Below, piece after piece: positions 1 through 7,498 of a DNA stretch of 57,665 bases (position 1 is the first letter of the stretch; each line of letters starts with the position of its first letter). Made by a program: the position numbers and the translations under genes. This DNA comes from an uncultured Treponema sp. (GTDB taxonomy: Bacteria > Spirochaetota > Spirochaetia > Treponematales > Treponemataceae), in assembly GCA_937894335.1 (NCBI GenBank), contig CALCRU010000003.1:1-57665 (forward strand). Reading direction: 5' to 3'. The notes under the pieces were generated by a model, which did not search any database, had not been told where the DNA came from, and was given only the letters and a program-made list of their open reading frames with translations.

Positions 1-150
1 GTAATTTTTGATTTTTTGCGTTGCGTCTTCGGGATTCGGGCTATGTTCAAGGCAAAAACCTTCTTCTTCCCGCAAATTTCCGTCAGAATCAATAGAAGAA
101 AGTGCAATTTTTGTGCAACCTTCATAGCAACATCTGTTTAGAGCATACAT
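1..150 (-). CDS. Small Cys/His-motif protein, N-terminal part only (runs off the left edge)
   Basis: An open frame of 50 codons starts with ATG at 148-150 and continues off the window without a stop. The translation begins MYALNRCCYEGC and has the cysteine/histidine pattern C8-x3-C12 and C33-x2-H36, which looks like a small zinc-binding module. I infer that this module heads a longer protein, but the rest is outside the window and I do not assign a family. There is no Shine-Dalgarno sequence. A -10 box sits 6 bases before the ATG, so translation from a leaderless mRNA is expected. It is divergent from the gene starting at 203. The frame was found by reading the complement of bases 1-150 directly. 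Confidence 0.7.
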   Translation of the reverse strand, partial: MYALNRCCYEGCTKIALSSIDSDGNLREEEGFCLEHSPNPEDATQKIKNY

Positions 151-156
151 AGTCTT

Positions 157-185
157 ACTGTACGCTATTGAAAACATTTAGTCAA
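157..185 (-). promoter_or_regulatory. Sigma70-like promoter, leaderless spacing
   Basis: On the minus strand the -35 is TTGACT (180-185), the spacer is 17 bp and the -10 is TACAGT (157-162), followed by 6 bases and then ATG at 150. Transcription should start at about the A of the ATG. It interlocks with the opposite promoter at 168-196. Confidence 0.6.
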
Positions 186-196
186 ATAGATAAAAT
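168..196 (+). promoter_or_regulatory. Sigma70-like promoter, leaderless spacing
   Basis: The -35 is TTGAAA (168-173), the spacer is 17 bp and the -10 is TAAAAT (191-196), followed by 6 bases and ATG at 203. No ribosome binding site is present upstream of that ATG. The two opposed promoters share bases 168-185, so RNA polymerase can probably occupy only one at a time. Confidence 0.6.
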
Positions 197-202
197 GCTT
201 GT

Positions 203-484
203 ATGTGTTGGAAATGCAAAAAAGATATTCAAATTGAAGGTTCTGTTTTTAGGGGCGATGAATGTCCTTTCTGCCATGCTGATTTACATTCTTGTAAAAA
301 TTGCAATTTTTATTCCCGCAATAGTCATTATGATTGCCGAGAAACAATTGATTTTCCTGTTAGCGACAAAGAAAGGGCAAATTTTTGTTCGCATTTTTCA
401 CTAAAAACGCTTTGGGCAAACGATTCTGAAGTTATAGATAAAGCTTCTTCGGCAAAAGCTGCATTTAATGCGCTATTTTCTTAA
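203..484 (+). CDS. Small zinc-ribbon protein of unknown function
   Basis: The 93-residue protein is rich in paired cysteines: C2-x2-C5 with C21-x2-C24 forms a typical zinc-ribbon spacing, and a second set C31-x2-C34, C45 and the Cys of FCSHF suggests a second metal site. There is no signal peptide or membrane segment, so it is probably cytoplasmic. The start ATG has no Shine-Dalgarno sequence but lies 6 bases after a -10 box, so a leaderless mRNA is likely. murI follows 24 bases later and is probably cotranscribed. I recognise the general type (small treponemal zinc protein) but no function is known to me. Confidence 0.75.
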   Translation: MCWKCKKDIQIEGSVFRGDECPFCHADLHSCKNCNFYSRNSHYDCRETIDFPVSDKERANFCSHFSLKTLWANDSEVIDKASSAKAAFNALFS

Positions 485-508
485 AAAAATCTTAAATTGG
501 AATCGGAT

Positions 509-1330
509 ATGGAAAATTGTGTAGATTTTGCTTTTCTTGATAGCGGAACGGGCGGAATTCCGTATATGCTAGAAATAAAAAAGCGAATTCCGACTTCGCG
601 TTGTGTTTATTTAGGGGACACTGCACATTTTCCTTATGGTGAAAAATCAGAAAGTCAAATTATAGACTGTGCCTCAAGAGCTATTTCTGATTTGATTGAT
701 TTTTGTCAGCCGAGGGAAATCGTTGTGGCGTGCAATACAATCAGTGTAACTTCTTTACAAGAATTGCGAAATCGTTTTTCCGTTCCGATTGTTGGGACTG
801 TTCCCGCAATTAAATTGGCAGCCGATGTTAGCCTAAATAAACGTATAGGACTTTTGGCGACAAATGCGACAGTCCGTCACCCGTACAATCAAGAACTTAT
901 AAAACGTTTTGCTTCTGACTGCAAAGTTTTTGCTCGTGGCGACCCCGATTTGATTTCTTTTGTGGAACATAAATTGTTTACGGCTACACTGCAAGAAAAA
1001 ATTGACGCTATAAAACCTGCTGTTGACTATTTTGCTTCTTGCGCTTGCGATACAATTATTTTGGGTTGCACACATTTTACTCACATTGCACAAGATGTAA
1101 AAAATATTTGCGGAAAAAGTGTGCGCGTTGTAGATAGCCGAGATGGAGTTGCAAAACAAGCTATTAGAGTTTTAGAAAAAACATCGCAACCTTTAGGAAA
1201 AATAAAAAATCTTCCACCAGATTGCGCATTTTTTGTTACTTCGTTGCGCTCAGAAAAAGACCGCCAAGAATACGATTCTCTTTGCAAAAGATTCGCGCTT
1301 CCGTGGTGTGGTCTTTTTAAGAAAATTTAA
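509..1330 (+). CDS. murI: Glutamate racemase
   Basis: This enzyme interconverts L- and D-glutamate, supplying D-glutamate for peptidoglycan precursors in the cytoplasm. The 273-residue protein has the family landmarks: DSGTGGIPY near the N-terminus, the first catalytic cysteine in VACNT (C75) and the second in LGCTH (C187), plus DTAHFPYG. Length is normal for the family. I chose ATG 509; an in-frame TTG at 497 would add four residues but has no better ribosome binding site. It lies behind the small zinc-ribbon gene and converges on the S49 peptidase gene with only 7 bases between stops. Base composition is A/T-rich compared with genes after 3.4 kb. Confidence 0.92.
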   Translation: MENCVDFAFLDSGTGGIPYMLEIKKRIPTSRCVYLGDTAHFPYGEKSESQIIDCASRAISDLIDFCQPREIVVACNTISVTSLQELRNRFSVPIVGTVPAIKLAADVSLNKRIGLLATNATVRHPYNQELIKRFASDCKVFARGDPDLISFVEHKLFTATLQEKIDAIKPAVDYFASCACDTIILGCTHFTHIAQDVKNICGKSVRVVDSRDGVAKQAIRVLEKTSQPLGKIKNLPPDCAFFVTSLRSEKDRQEYDSLCKRFALPWCGLFKKI

Positions 1331-1337
1331 AGAATTC

Positions 1338-2186
1338 TTATCGGACGTTTGGGCGTTTCCAATACCAAGCAGGGAAGGGGATCGATTTTAATTCTTCATT
1401 TAATGCAGAAAAAAGTGATTCCCCTTGTGGCAAAACAAAGGCTTTTCCCGTAGTACCTTCTAATAGTTTTCGGATTCCCTTTTTTTGTTTAACTTCAAAC
1501 TTTTTAATTTCTGCCTTATACTTTTTGTCTTTAAATTCAGTTTCTTTTAAGATTTCTTCAACTTGTTCGTAAAAGGCGATTTCGTCAATTAACCCCGCTT
1601 CTTTTGCCTGTTTTGCCGTATAAATTCTTCCGTCGGCATATTTTACAATGGTTTCGCGGTCTAAGTGGCGACTTTCGCTTACAATGTCAACAAATTGATT
1701 GTAACATTCATCCGCGATGCTTTGCATAATTGCTCTTTGTTCGTCTGTAATGGGCGTTGTAATGCTTCCCATCGTTTTGTTTTTTCCCGCGTGAATTGTT
1801 TCGCTTTTTACCCCGATTTTTTCGAGAAGTTTTGTGGCATCGGTAAAATTTCCCGCAATTACACCAATGCTCCCCGTAAGCGTGTTGCGGTTTGCAATGA
1901 TTTTGTCGGCAGAACAACCGATGTAATATCCTCCGCTTGCCGCAAGAGAAGCAAAATATGCGTAAACTGGACGTTTGGTTTCTTCTTTGTAATTGAGAAT
2001 CGCCTTGTACACTTCATCAGATTGGTACACTCCGCCACCTGGCGAATCGATAAAAAGTATGATGGCAACATTTCTTTTGTCATCGGTAACTTTTTCTATT
2101 GTTTCGAGCAGCCATTTTTGATTATAGGTGGCATTTTCTTTTTCAATTACACCTTCTATATGGATTTCAGCTATTGTTTTTGGCAT
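1338..2186 (-). CDS. sppA: S49-family signal peptide peptidase-like protease
   Basis: The 282-residue protein belongs to the ClpP/crotonase-fold SppA family (36K type), which cleaves leftover signal peptides or other membrane-associated peptides with a Ser-Lys dyad. Visible features are IDSPGGG (about 47-52), the nucleophile serine in AASGGYY (S84) and the lysine in AGKNKT (K137). No N-terminal membrane anchor is seen, so it may be cytoplasmic or peripheral. It follows icd by 9 bases with an AAGGA ribosome binding site before ATG, so the two form an operon. It lies in the A/T-rich first 3.4 kb. The general family is secure, the exact substrate is not. Confidence 0.85.
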   Translation of the reverse strand: MPKTIAEIHIEGVIEKENATYNQKWLLETIEKVTDDKRNVAIILFIDSPGGGVYQSDEVYKAILNYKEETKRPVYAYFASLAASGGYYIGCSADKIIANRNTLTGSIGVIAGNFTDATKLLEKIGVKSETIHAGKNKTMGSITTPITDEQRAIMQSIADECYNQFVDIVSESRHLDRETIVKYADGRIYTAKQAKEAGLIDEIAFYEQVEEILKETEFKDKKYKAEIKKFEVKQKKGIRKLLEGTTGKAFVLPQGESLFSALNEELKSIPFPAWYWKRPNVR

Positions 2187-2195
2187 AAAATATCC

Positions 2196-3398
2196 TTAAA
2201 TTGACAATTTATTTTTTATTGCATCGATAAATTCCCAAGAATTTACAATTTTACTTGCTTTGGGTTCAGCTAAAGCCGCTAAATCGCCCGTCATAACACC
2301 ATCTTCTATTGTTGAAAGCGTCGCTTTTTCTAGGCGGTGCGCAAAATCGGATAAATCTGGTGTGCCGTCAAGCTCTGCCCGCTTTGCAAGTGCGCCAGTC
2401 CATGCAAAAATAGTTGCAACAGGATTTGTAGAAGTTTTTTCGCCTTTTAAATAGCGGTAATAATGTTTTTGCACCGTGCCGTGACTCGCCTCAAATTCAA
2501 ATTCGCCATTCGGACTTACAAGAACGCTTGTCATCATTGCAAGACTTCCGCACGCAGAGGCAATCATATCGCTCATCACATCACCATCGTAATTTTTACA
2601 CGCCCACAAAAATCCGCCTTCCGTTTTCATCACACGGGCAACCGCATCGTCAATCAGGGTGTAAAAATATTCAATGTTATTTTCTTGGAATTTTACCTTG
2701 AATTCTTCATCGAAAATGCGTTGGAAAATCGCTTTAAAATTTCCATCGTAGGTTTTGCTAATTGTGTCTTTTGCGCCAAGCCACACGCTTATTTTTTTGT
2801 CAAGCGCGTAATTAAAACAGCAGCGGGCAAAACTTTCGATTGAAGCATCAAGATTGTGAATCCCCTGAATAATTCCAGGTCCTTTCATTTCCATGATTGT
2901 TTTGCGGATTTCTTTTCCGTCCGCGCCCGTAAACACCAATTCCGCTTTTCCCGCACCCTCTGTTTTGATTTCGCAATTTTTGTAGACATCGCCATAGCCG
3001 TGTCGCCCTAGCACAATTGGTTTTTTCCAACTTTTTACGTTGGGATGAATGTTATTTACGAAAATCGGCGCACGGAAAATCGTGCCGTCAAGTTCACCGC
3101 GCAAAATTCCATTGGGACTTGGGGTAAGATGCGTTAGGTGATATTCTTCCATACGGGCTGCATTGCTGGTAATGGTTGCGCACTTTACGCCTACACCCAA
3201 CCTCTTGATTGCTGCCGCCGCATCGTAAGTAACCTTGTCGTCAGTCTTGTCCCGTTCAACAAGTCCAAGGTCATAGTATTCAGTCTTTAAATCTACAAAA
3301 GGTGTAATAAGTTTGTCTTTAATAAGCTGCCACAAAACACGAGTCATTTCGTCACCGTCAAGTTCGGCGATTGGGTTTTTCATCTGGATTTTTGCCAT
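2196..3398 (-). CDS. icd: NADP-dependent isocitrate dehydrogenase (eukaryote-like type)
   Basis: This enzyme oxidatively decarboxylates isocitrate to 2-oxoglutarate with NADP+, giving NADPH and a glutamate precursor. The 400-residue protein has the homodimeric type II layout: ELDGDEMTR near the N-terminus, SPNGILRG and FRAPIFVNNI in the substrate-binding region, KPIVLGRHGYGD, and DDAVARVMK with CKNYDGDVMSD in the second half (metal and subunit-interface residues). The start has a GGAG ribosome binding site. A -10-like TATACT lies at 3430-3435 on the minus strand, but its -35 is poor. It heads the icd-sppA operon. The A/T-rich block ends at its promoter, which may mark a transfer boundary. Confidence 0.92.
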   Translation of the reverse strand: MAKIQMKNPIAELDGDEMTRVLWQLIKDKLITPFVDLKTEYYDLGLVERDKTDDKVTYDAAAAIKRLGVGVKCATITSNAARMEEYHLTHLTPSPNGILRGELDGTIFRAPIFVNNIHPNVKSWKKPIVLGRHGYGDVYKNCEIKTEGAGKAELVFTGADGKEIRKTIMEMKGPGIIQGIHNLDASIESFARCCFNYALDKKISVWLGAKDTISKTYDGNFKAIFQRIFDEEFKVKFQENNIEYFYTLIDDAVARVMKTEGGFLWACKNYDGDVMSDMIASACGSLAMMTSVLVSPNGEFEFEASHGTVQKHYYRYLKGEKTSTNPVATIFAWTGALAKRAELDGTPDLSDFAHRLEKATLSTIEDGVMTGDLAALAEPKASKIVNSWEFIDAIKNKLSI

Positions 3399-3473
3399 TG
3401 TCTTGCTCCATTGTTTTTTATGTGCCCAAAGTATAGCAGAAAATTTCTGTGTGGGCTAGAGGGTGTGTTTTTT

Positions 3474-4214
3474 TTATTCTGTTGACTTGGGTAGAATGCC
3501 TTCTTCCAGTTTTTGCATGAAGTCTTCCGAGTACTGTTTTTTTAGCGGAAAGAACATGACTATTTCGTAATGTCCTTCGTCCTGACTTGCGCCTGCCACT
3601 CCTGTAAATTCTTTGTCGCCCCTTGTGTAGGTAAAGCGTGTTTTTAAAAAATCATCTTCCGCCTGCACATTGCTCCATCCAGTAAGTTCGGCTTTAAAAC
3701 TTTGGAGCATTCCGTTTATGGCACCTTCTGTGGTGTCGGGAAGATCGGGGTGGCTTCCTGTAAAGTCGTAGACAAAGGCGCACACATAGCGCTTCATGTT
3801 TTCGTTGGTGTACATGCTCACCCTTCCGTTGGAAAGTTCAATTCCTTCAGTTGATTTTTTCCATTCAAGGGAAGGATACAAAAAAGACATGTCACCTAGC
3901 GTGTATTCCTTCCATTCCCTTCTGCTTACATAAAAGTCTGAGGTAAGAAATCGTGAAAGGCTTATGCAGGAGGCAAAGAGAAAGATGCTTACAAGAATGG
4001 AAATAAGCCTTTGCTTTTTTGTCTTTCTAAGGAAAATCCCAAGGACAATTCCCACTGTTGCAAGCAGAAGTGTAACGGCAAGAGTCTGCACCTTTTGCGT
4101 CCGCCCCCATACCGTTGCGCAGAATATGGAAGCGCCTGCACCCATTACAAGAGCGCACAGGGCTGGCCAGAAGGGGTAAAACTGACTTGTTTCGTTTTCT
4201 CTTTCTTCTTTCAT
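3474..4214 (-). CDS. Membrane protein of unknown function, three predicted TM segments
   Basis: The 246-residue protein has three hydrophobic segments in its first half: around 14-36, 44-64 and 70-90. A polar C-terminal domain of about 150 residues follows, probably extracytoplasmic given an odd number of spans and a cytoplasmic N-terminus. That domain contains GVAGASQDEGHYEIVMFFPLK-type strands, suggesting a small alpha/beta fold, but I do not recognise the family. The start codon lies one base after the map stop codon, so it is translationally coupled to map and transcribed with dnaJ-domain gene and map. Function unknown. Confidence 0.75.
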   Translation of the reverse strand: MKEERENETSQFYPFWPALCALVMGAGASIFCATVWGRTQKVQTLAVTLLLATVGIVLGIFLRKTKKQRLISILVSIFLFASCISLSRFLTSDFYVSRREWKEYTLGDMSFLYPSLEWKKSTEGIELSNGRVSMYTNENMKRYVCAFVYDFTGSHPDLPDTTEGAINGMLQSFKAELTGWSNVQAEDDFLKTRFTYTRGDKEFTGVAGASQDEGHYEIVMFFPLKKQYSEDFMQKLEEGILPKSTE

Positions 4215-4215
4215 C

Positions 4216-5013
4216 TTAGAACGAACTTCCCTTTAGGCAGGAGTTTCCGTTGTAGTCAAGGTCGGTAAGAATTTCAGTGTGGTCGGGAAAGACAGCAACA
4301 GTATGCTCTTCGTGGCAACTCCACTTTCCGTCGGCGGTAACTACGGTCCATTCGCTCTGTTCGTCACCAGTAATGACATCGGCAGTGCCCTCGTTAATCA
4401 TGGGTTCAATGGCAAGAACCATGCCGGGCTGTATGCGAGGATTTGCTCCCCTAAAGGGATAGTTGTTTGGAATGCTGGGGTCTTCGTGCACATCAAGTCC
4501 CACTCCGTGTCCACAGTAGTCATACACTACACCGTAGCCGTTTTGATTCTGGCATATTTCGGTAACCGCTTTTGCAATGTCGGAAAGTCTGTTGCCTTTT
4601 ACGCATGCGCCAATTCCTGCAAGAAGGGCTTCTCTTGTAACGCGAACCAACTTTCTGTGCTCAGGTCTTACATTACCCACCATGACGGTATGGCAACTGT
4701 CAGAAATGTAGCCGTCAAGATTTATTCCTATGTCCAGTGAAACAAGGTCTCCATCGTGAACAATGTCGTGCTTTGAGGGAATGCCGTGAATGACATGGTC
4801 GTTTATGCTTGTGCAGGCGCATCCAGGAAATCCTTCGGAATACCAAGCAGGTTTTCCTCCGTGCTTTCTTACAAATTCAACACACCAGTCGTCAATTTCC
4901 TTTGTGCTTACTCCCGGCTTTACGCGAGGAATAATTTCGTTGAATAGGTCTGCCAGCTCGTGACAGCTCTTCCTAATTTTTGCAATCTGATCATCGTTCT
5001 TAAGTCTAATCAT
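4216..5013 (-). CDS. map: Methionine aminopeptidase type I
   Basis: The enzyme removes the initiator methionine from nascent proteins in the cytoplasm. The 265-residue protein shows the M24 pita-bread metal ligands: D94 and D105 (SLDIGINLDGYISD), H169 (CGHGVGLDVHE), E203 (AIEPM) and E236 (HEEHTV), plus the substrate histidine H76 in NDHVIHGIP. I placed the start at 5013, giving MIRLKNDD and an AGAGG ribosome binding site; a frame-open extension back to 5154 overlaps the upstream gene and has no conserved sequence. A short unusual tail rich in small residues ends the protein. It follows the DnaJ-domain gene by 25 bases. Confidence 0.93.
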   Translation of the reverse strand: MIRLKNDDQIAKIRKSCHELADLFNEIIPRVKPGVSTKEIDDWCVEFVRKHGGKPAWYSEGFPGCACTSINDHVIHGIPSKHDIVHDGDLVSLDIGINLDGYISDSCHTVMVGNVRPEHRKLVRVTREALLAGIGACVKGNRLSDIAKAVTEICQNQNGYGVVYDYCGHGVGLDVHEDPSIPNNYPFRGANPRIQPGMVLAIEPMINEGTADVITGDEQSEWTVVTADGKWSCHEEHTVAVFPDHTEILTDLDYNGNSCLKGSSF

Positions 5014-5038
5014 ATATGTACCTCTTTTTTTGACATGT

Positions 5039-5794
5039 TCAGCCTGCAAGACGGAGGGCTTCGTCCCTGCAGAATCTTGCGTTTTTTTCGTCTCCAATGC
5101 GAGTGTAAGCGTCTGCCATTTTTTGCAGGAAGAAGGCATCGTCTCTGGAACCAAACTTTAGGTCCAGCGCCTTTTCCCATGCGTCAAGGGCAAGTTCATC
5201 GTTTACATTTCCCTCTATGTTGTTCCGCAGAATGTGACGGGCAAGTTCTTTTACTTCTGGAAAGAAAAGTTTGAAGTAGCTGTAGGAAAATTCCATGCGG
5301 ATTATCTGGTCAAGGAGGATTACTGCATCATAGTATTCCCGGCGTAGAACCAGCTCTTCCGCAAGTATAAATCCAAAGTCCATAAAGTCTTCTCTAGTTA
5401 CCCACCGCGACAACTTAAAGTTCGTGCGGGTCATGTTCATCCGCTTGAATTCCTGAGTGGCTTCTTCTTCTCGTCCGTGGAGCAGGTCAAAGAAAATTAG
5501 TTTTGCTCGGCTTTCGTCATCTTCCCTTTCAAGAAGCCATGTGCGGTAGTCGAAGGATTTTCCCCCTGTTCTAAACTGCTGGTTAAAGCGGTTCATTTCC
5601 TGAACTTCGTCAAAGAGGCTTCGTGCCTTTGTGTCCGCAAGCATTTCGTAGGCCTGCTGAAGTTCGTGGAATGCCTCCGCGTCTCCCTGTGTCATATCGG
5701 GGTGAAGAAGTTTTGCTTTTTTTCTGTAGGCGTGCCTTATTTCTGCAGCAGTTGCATTTTTACTTACGCCTAGAATTGAATAGCAGTCGCGCAT
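5039..5794 (-). CDS. DnaJ-domain protein with TPR-like C-terminus
   Basis: The 251-residue protein begins with a J domain: DCYSILGV, a basic helix II and the HPD tripeptide at 31-33, which stimulates DnaK-type Hsp70 ATPase. There is no G/F-rich region or zinc-finger domain, so it is not DnaJ itself but a J-domain co-chaperone with its own client. The C-terminal 60 residues read as a helix pair with TPR character (ALDAWEKALDL, ADAYTRIGDEKNA). It heads a minus-strand unit with map and a membrane protein. Its promoter leaves a 5' leader of only about 4 bases and there is no Shine-Dalgarno sequence. Confidence 0.85.
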   Translation of the reverse strand: MRDCYSILGVSKNATAAEIRHAYRKKAKLLHPDMTQGDAEAFHELQQAYEMLADTKARSLFDEVQEMNRFNQQFRTGGKSFDYRTWLLEREDDESRAKLIFFDLLHGREEEATQEFKRMNMTRTNFKLSRWVTREDFMDFGFILAEELVLRREYYDAVILLDQIIRMEFSYSYFKLFFPEVKELARHILRNNIEGNVNDELALDAWEKALDLKFGSRDDAFFLQKMADAYTRIGDEKNARFCRDEALRLAG

Positions 5795-5805
5795 AGAGTA
5801 AGCCT

Positions 5806-5834
5806 ATTCTAACAGAAACTGTCCTAAGGTTCAA
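5806..5834 (-). promoter_or_regulatory. Sigma70-like promoter of the DnaJ-domain gene, very short leader
   Basis: On the minus strand the -35 is TTGAAC (5829-5834), the spacer is 17 bp and the -10 is TAGAAT (5806-5811). Eleven bases separate the -10 from the ATG, so the leader would be about 4 bases. The -35 overlaps the stop codon of the upstream esterase gene. Confidence 0.5.
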
Positions 5835-7498
5835 GTTTCCATTATCTGCTGAATTGCAGCATGTTCAGTCTGAGTTTTTTCTTCGTCATGCACTGATGTT
5901 CTAAAGGGCGAAAGAGGAAGTCCTGCCTTTGAAAAGACTGTAACGGGACCGTAGTTGTACCATCCGTAACGGGCATATTTAGGTTGGGGAACTTCTTTTG
6001 CCGTAAGAGTGATTCTATTTTTTTCTACAGTGCATTCCGCCGCATAAAAAACTTTGTCACTTCCCGCAAGTTCAAATCCGGTAAAGTTTTGGGGAACGGA
6101 AAGGTTCTGCCTCTTTTGCATGTCCCGGTAGTGTTCAAGGCGCATTTCGTCTTTTGTAAAGATAAGGCCCCAGTCCGCATTTGCAAAGTAAAGAATCATT
6201 GAGTTGGCCTTTGAAATGGCTTTGCTAAAGATGGGGTATGCGGTTTTCTTACCCTGAGGAATTTTATATGCTACCTCAAGAGCTGTAAGGGCTAGCCGTT
6301 CTGCAAGAACTTTCTTGTGCTTTGGGTGAATGTCATCGTATTCTCCCAGTCCCAAGGCTACAACCATGCCAGTGTTTTTTACAGTTTTAAAAACCTTCTC
6401 CTGAGCCTCCCGAATAAGTGGCCAGTTTTTAAAGTCTCTGTCCTGACGGTAACGGTGTTCTGGTAACTGAACGAAGAGGAAGGGCAGACTGTCGTCATGC
6501 CAGTCGCTTCTCCACTGATCAATTAGTTCTCTAAAGAGTCTGTAATAAAGAGTGGGCTTGTGGTCGTCGCTTTCACCCTGATAGTATATGAATCCCTTTA
6601 GAGTGTAGGGTAGTATTCGGCTGATCATGCATTCATAAAGTCCTGTGGGTCTGTAGGGATTCTTACAGTTCATGGGACCGGGCCACTGGCACTTTCCAAG
6701 AATGCGCTCAACTTCTGCCCATTCAATTTTGGGATTTTCCCTGTAGAGAGCATCGCATTTTTTTTGCCATTCTGTGTGGTATGTCTGATAGGCGTCAAAT
6801 TCCGCACACTGCTCTTCCTTGGTTTTTCCACTACATGCCTTTTGGTAGTCTGTTAGGTAAGATGAAAGTTCACTGTCACGCTCAAGCCTTTCTTTGCTCA
6901 TCCATGCGCTTGCAGAAGTTCCACCCCAGTTGCATCCTATTATGCCCACTGTAACGCCCAATTTTTTTGCCAACCGTTTTGCAAAAAAGTACCCTACGGC
7001 AGACCAGGCGTTTCTTGTCCTACTTTCCCATGTTTCCCAGGAAGTCTTGTCTTCTGCTTCAAAGAAGGCTTCATCCATCCATGCAATTTTCTGTGTGTAG
7101 TAAAATCTTACTCGGGGGGATTTTTCCTTTTCAAACTCGGCAGTACCTTCTGTGCAGTTTCCAAGTTCAAATTCCATGTTGGACTGACCGCCTGCAAGCC
7201 AGACTTCTCCTACCGAAATGTCTTTAAATGTTATGCTTTCGTTTTTTGTGCTGACTGTAAGGGAGGCGTTTTCCTGTGCCTTAACTGGAGGAAGGTAAAG
7301 CTGCCAGCGTCCTTCTTTTGCCACTGCTAAATTTTCTGAGATGCATTTTTTCCCGTCTAAAAAAAGGGCGGCCCTTACTTCTTCTTCGTCAGAGGCGGTT
7401 CCAAAAACGCATATGGGTTTTTCCCTTTGCAGAACACAGTGGTCCGAAAAAACTCTTGCGACTGTAAATTTATTTTTTACGCTCATCTTTAGCTTCAT
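5831..7498 (-). CDS. Sialate O-acetylesterase-like SGNH hydrolase
   Basis: The 555-residue protein resembles sialate O-acetylesterases, which remove O-acetyl groups from sialic acids or other sugars. The SGNH/GDSL landmarks are GGQSNMEF (nucleophile S106), YYQGESD and the late DDIHPKHK carrying the Asp/His pair. Length fits the family. No signal peptide is visible: the N-terminus MKLKMSVKNKF runs straight into the first beta-strand, so the enzyme may be cytoplasmic and act on imported sugars, unlike many secreted members. The start overlaps the end of the acyl-CoA ligase gene; ATG 7486 is an equally possible start. The substrate could be another acetylated carbohydrate, such as acetyl-xylan fragments. 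Confidence 0.82.
   Translation of the reverse strand: MKLKMSVKNKFTVARVFSDHCVLQREKPICVFGTASDEEEVRAALFLDGKKCISENLAVAKEGRWQLYLPPVKAQENASLTVSTKNESITFKDISVGEVWLAGGQSNMEFELGNCTEGTAEFEKEKSPRVRFYYTQKIAWMDEAFFEAEDKTSWETWESRTRNAWSAVGYFFAKRLAKKLGVTVGIIGCNWGGTSASAWMSKERLERDSELSSYLTDYQKACSGKTKEEQCAEFDAYQTYHTEWQKKCDALYRENPKIEWAEVERILGKCQWPGPMNCKNPYRPTGLYECMISRILPYTLKGFIYYQGESDDHKPTLYYRLFRELIDQWRSDWHDDSLPFLFVQLPEHRYRQDRDFKNWPLIREAQEKVFKTVKNTGMVVALGLGEYDDIHPKHKKVLAERLALTALEVAYKIPQGKKTAYPIFSKAISKANSMILYFANADWGLIFTKDEMRLEHYRDMQKRQNLSVPQNFTGFELAGSDKVFYAAECTVEKNRITLTAKEVPQPKYARYGWYNYGPVTVFSKAGLPLSPFRTSVHDEEKTQTEHAAIQQIMET

Noticed and set aside
3430..3458. Full sigma70 promoter for icd
   Set aside because: The -10 TATACT is good, but no acceptable -35 lies 16-18 bp upstream; left out as a feature and only noted with the gene.
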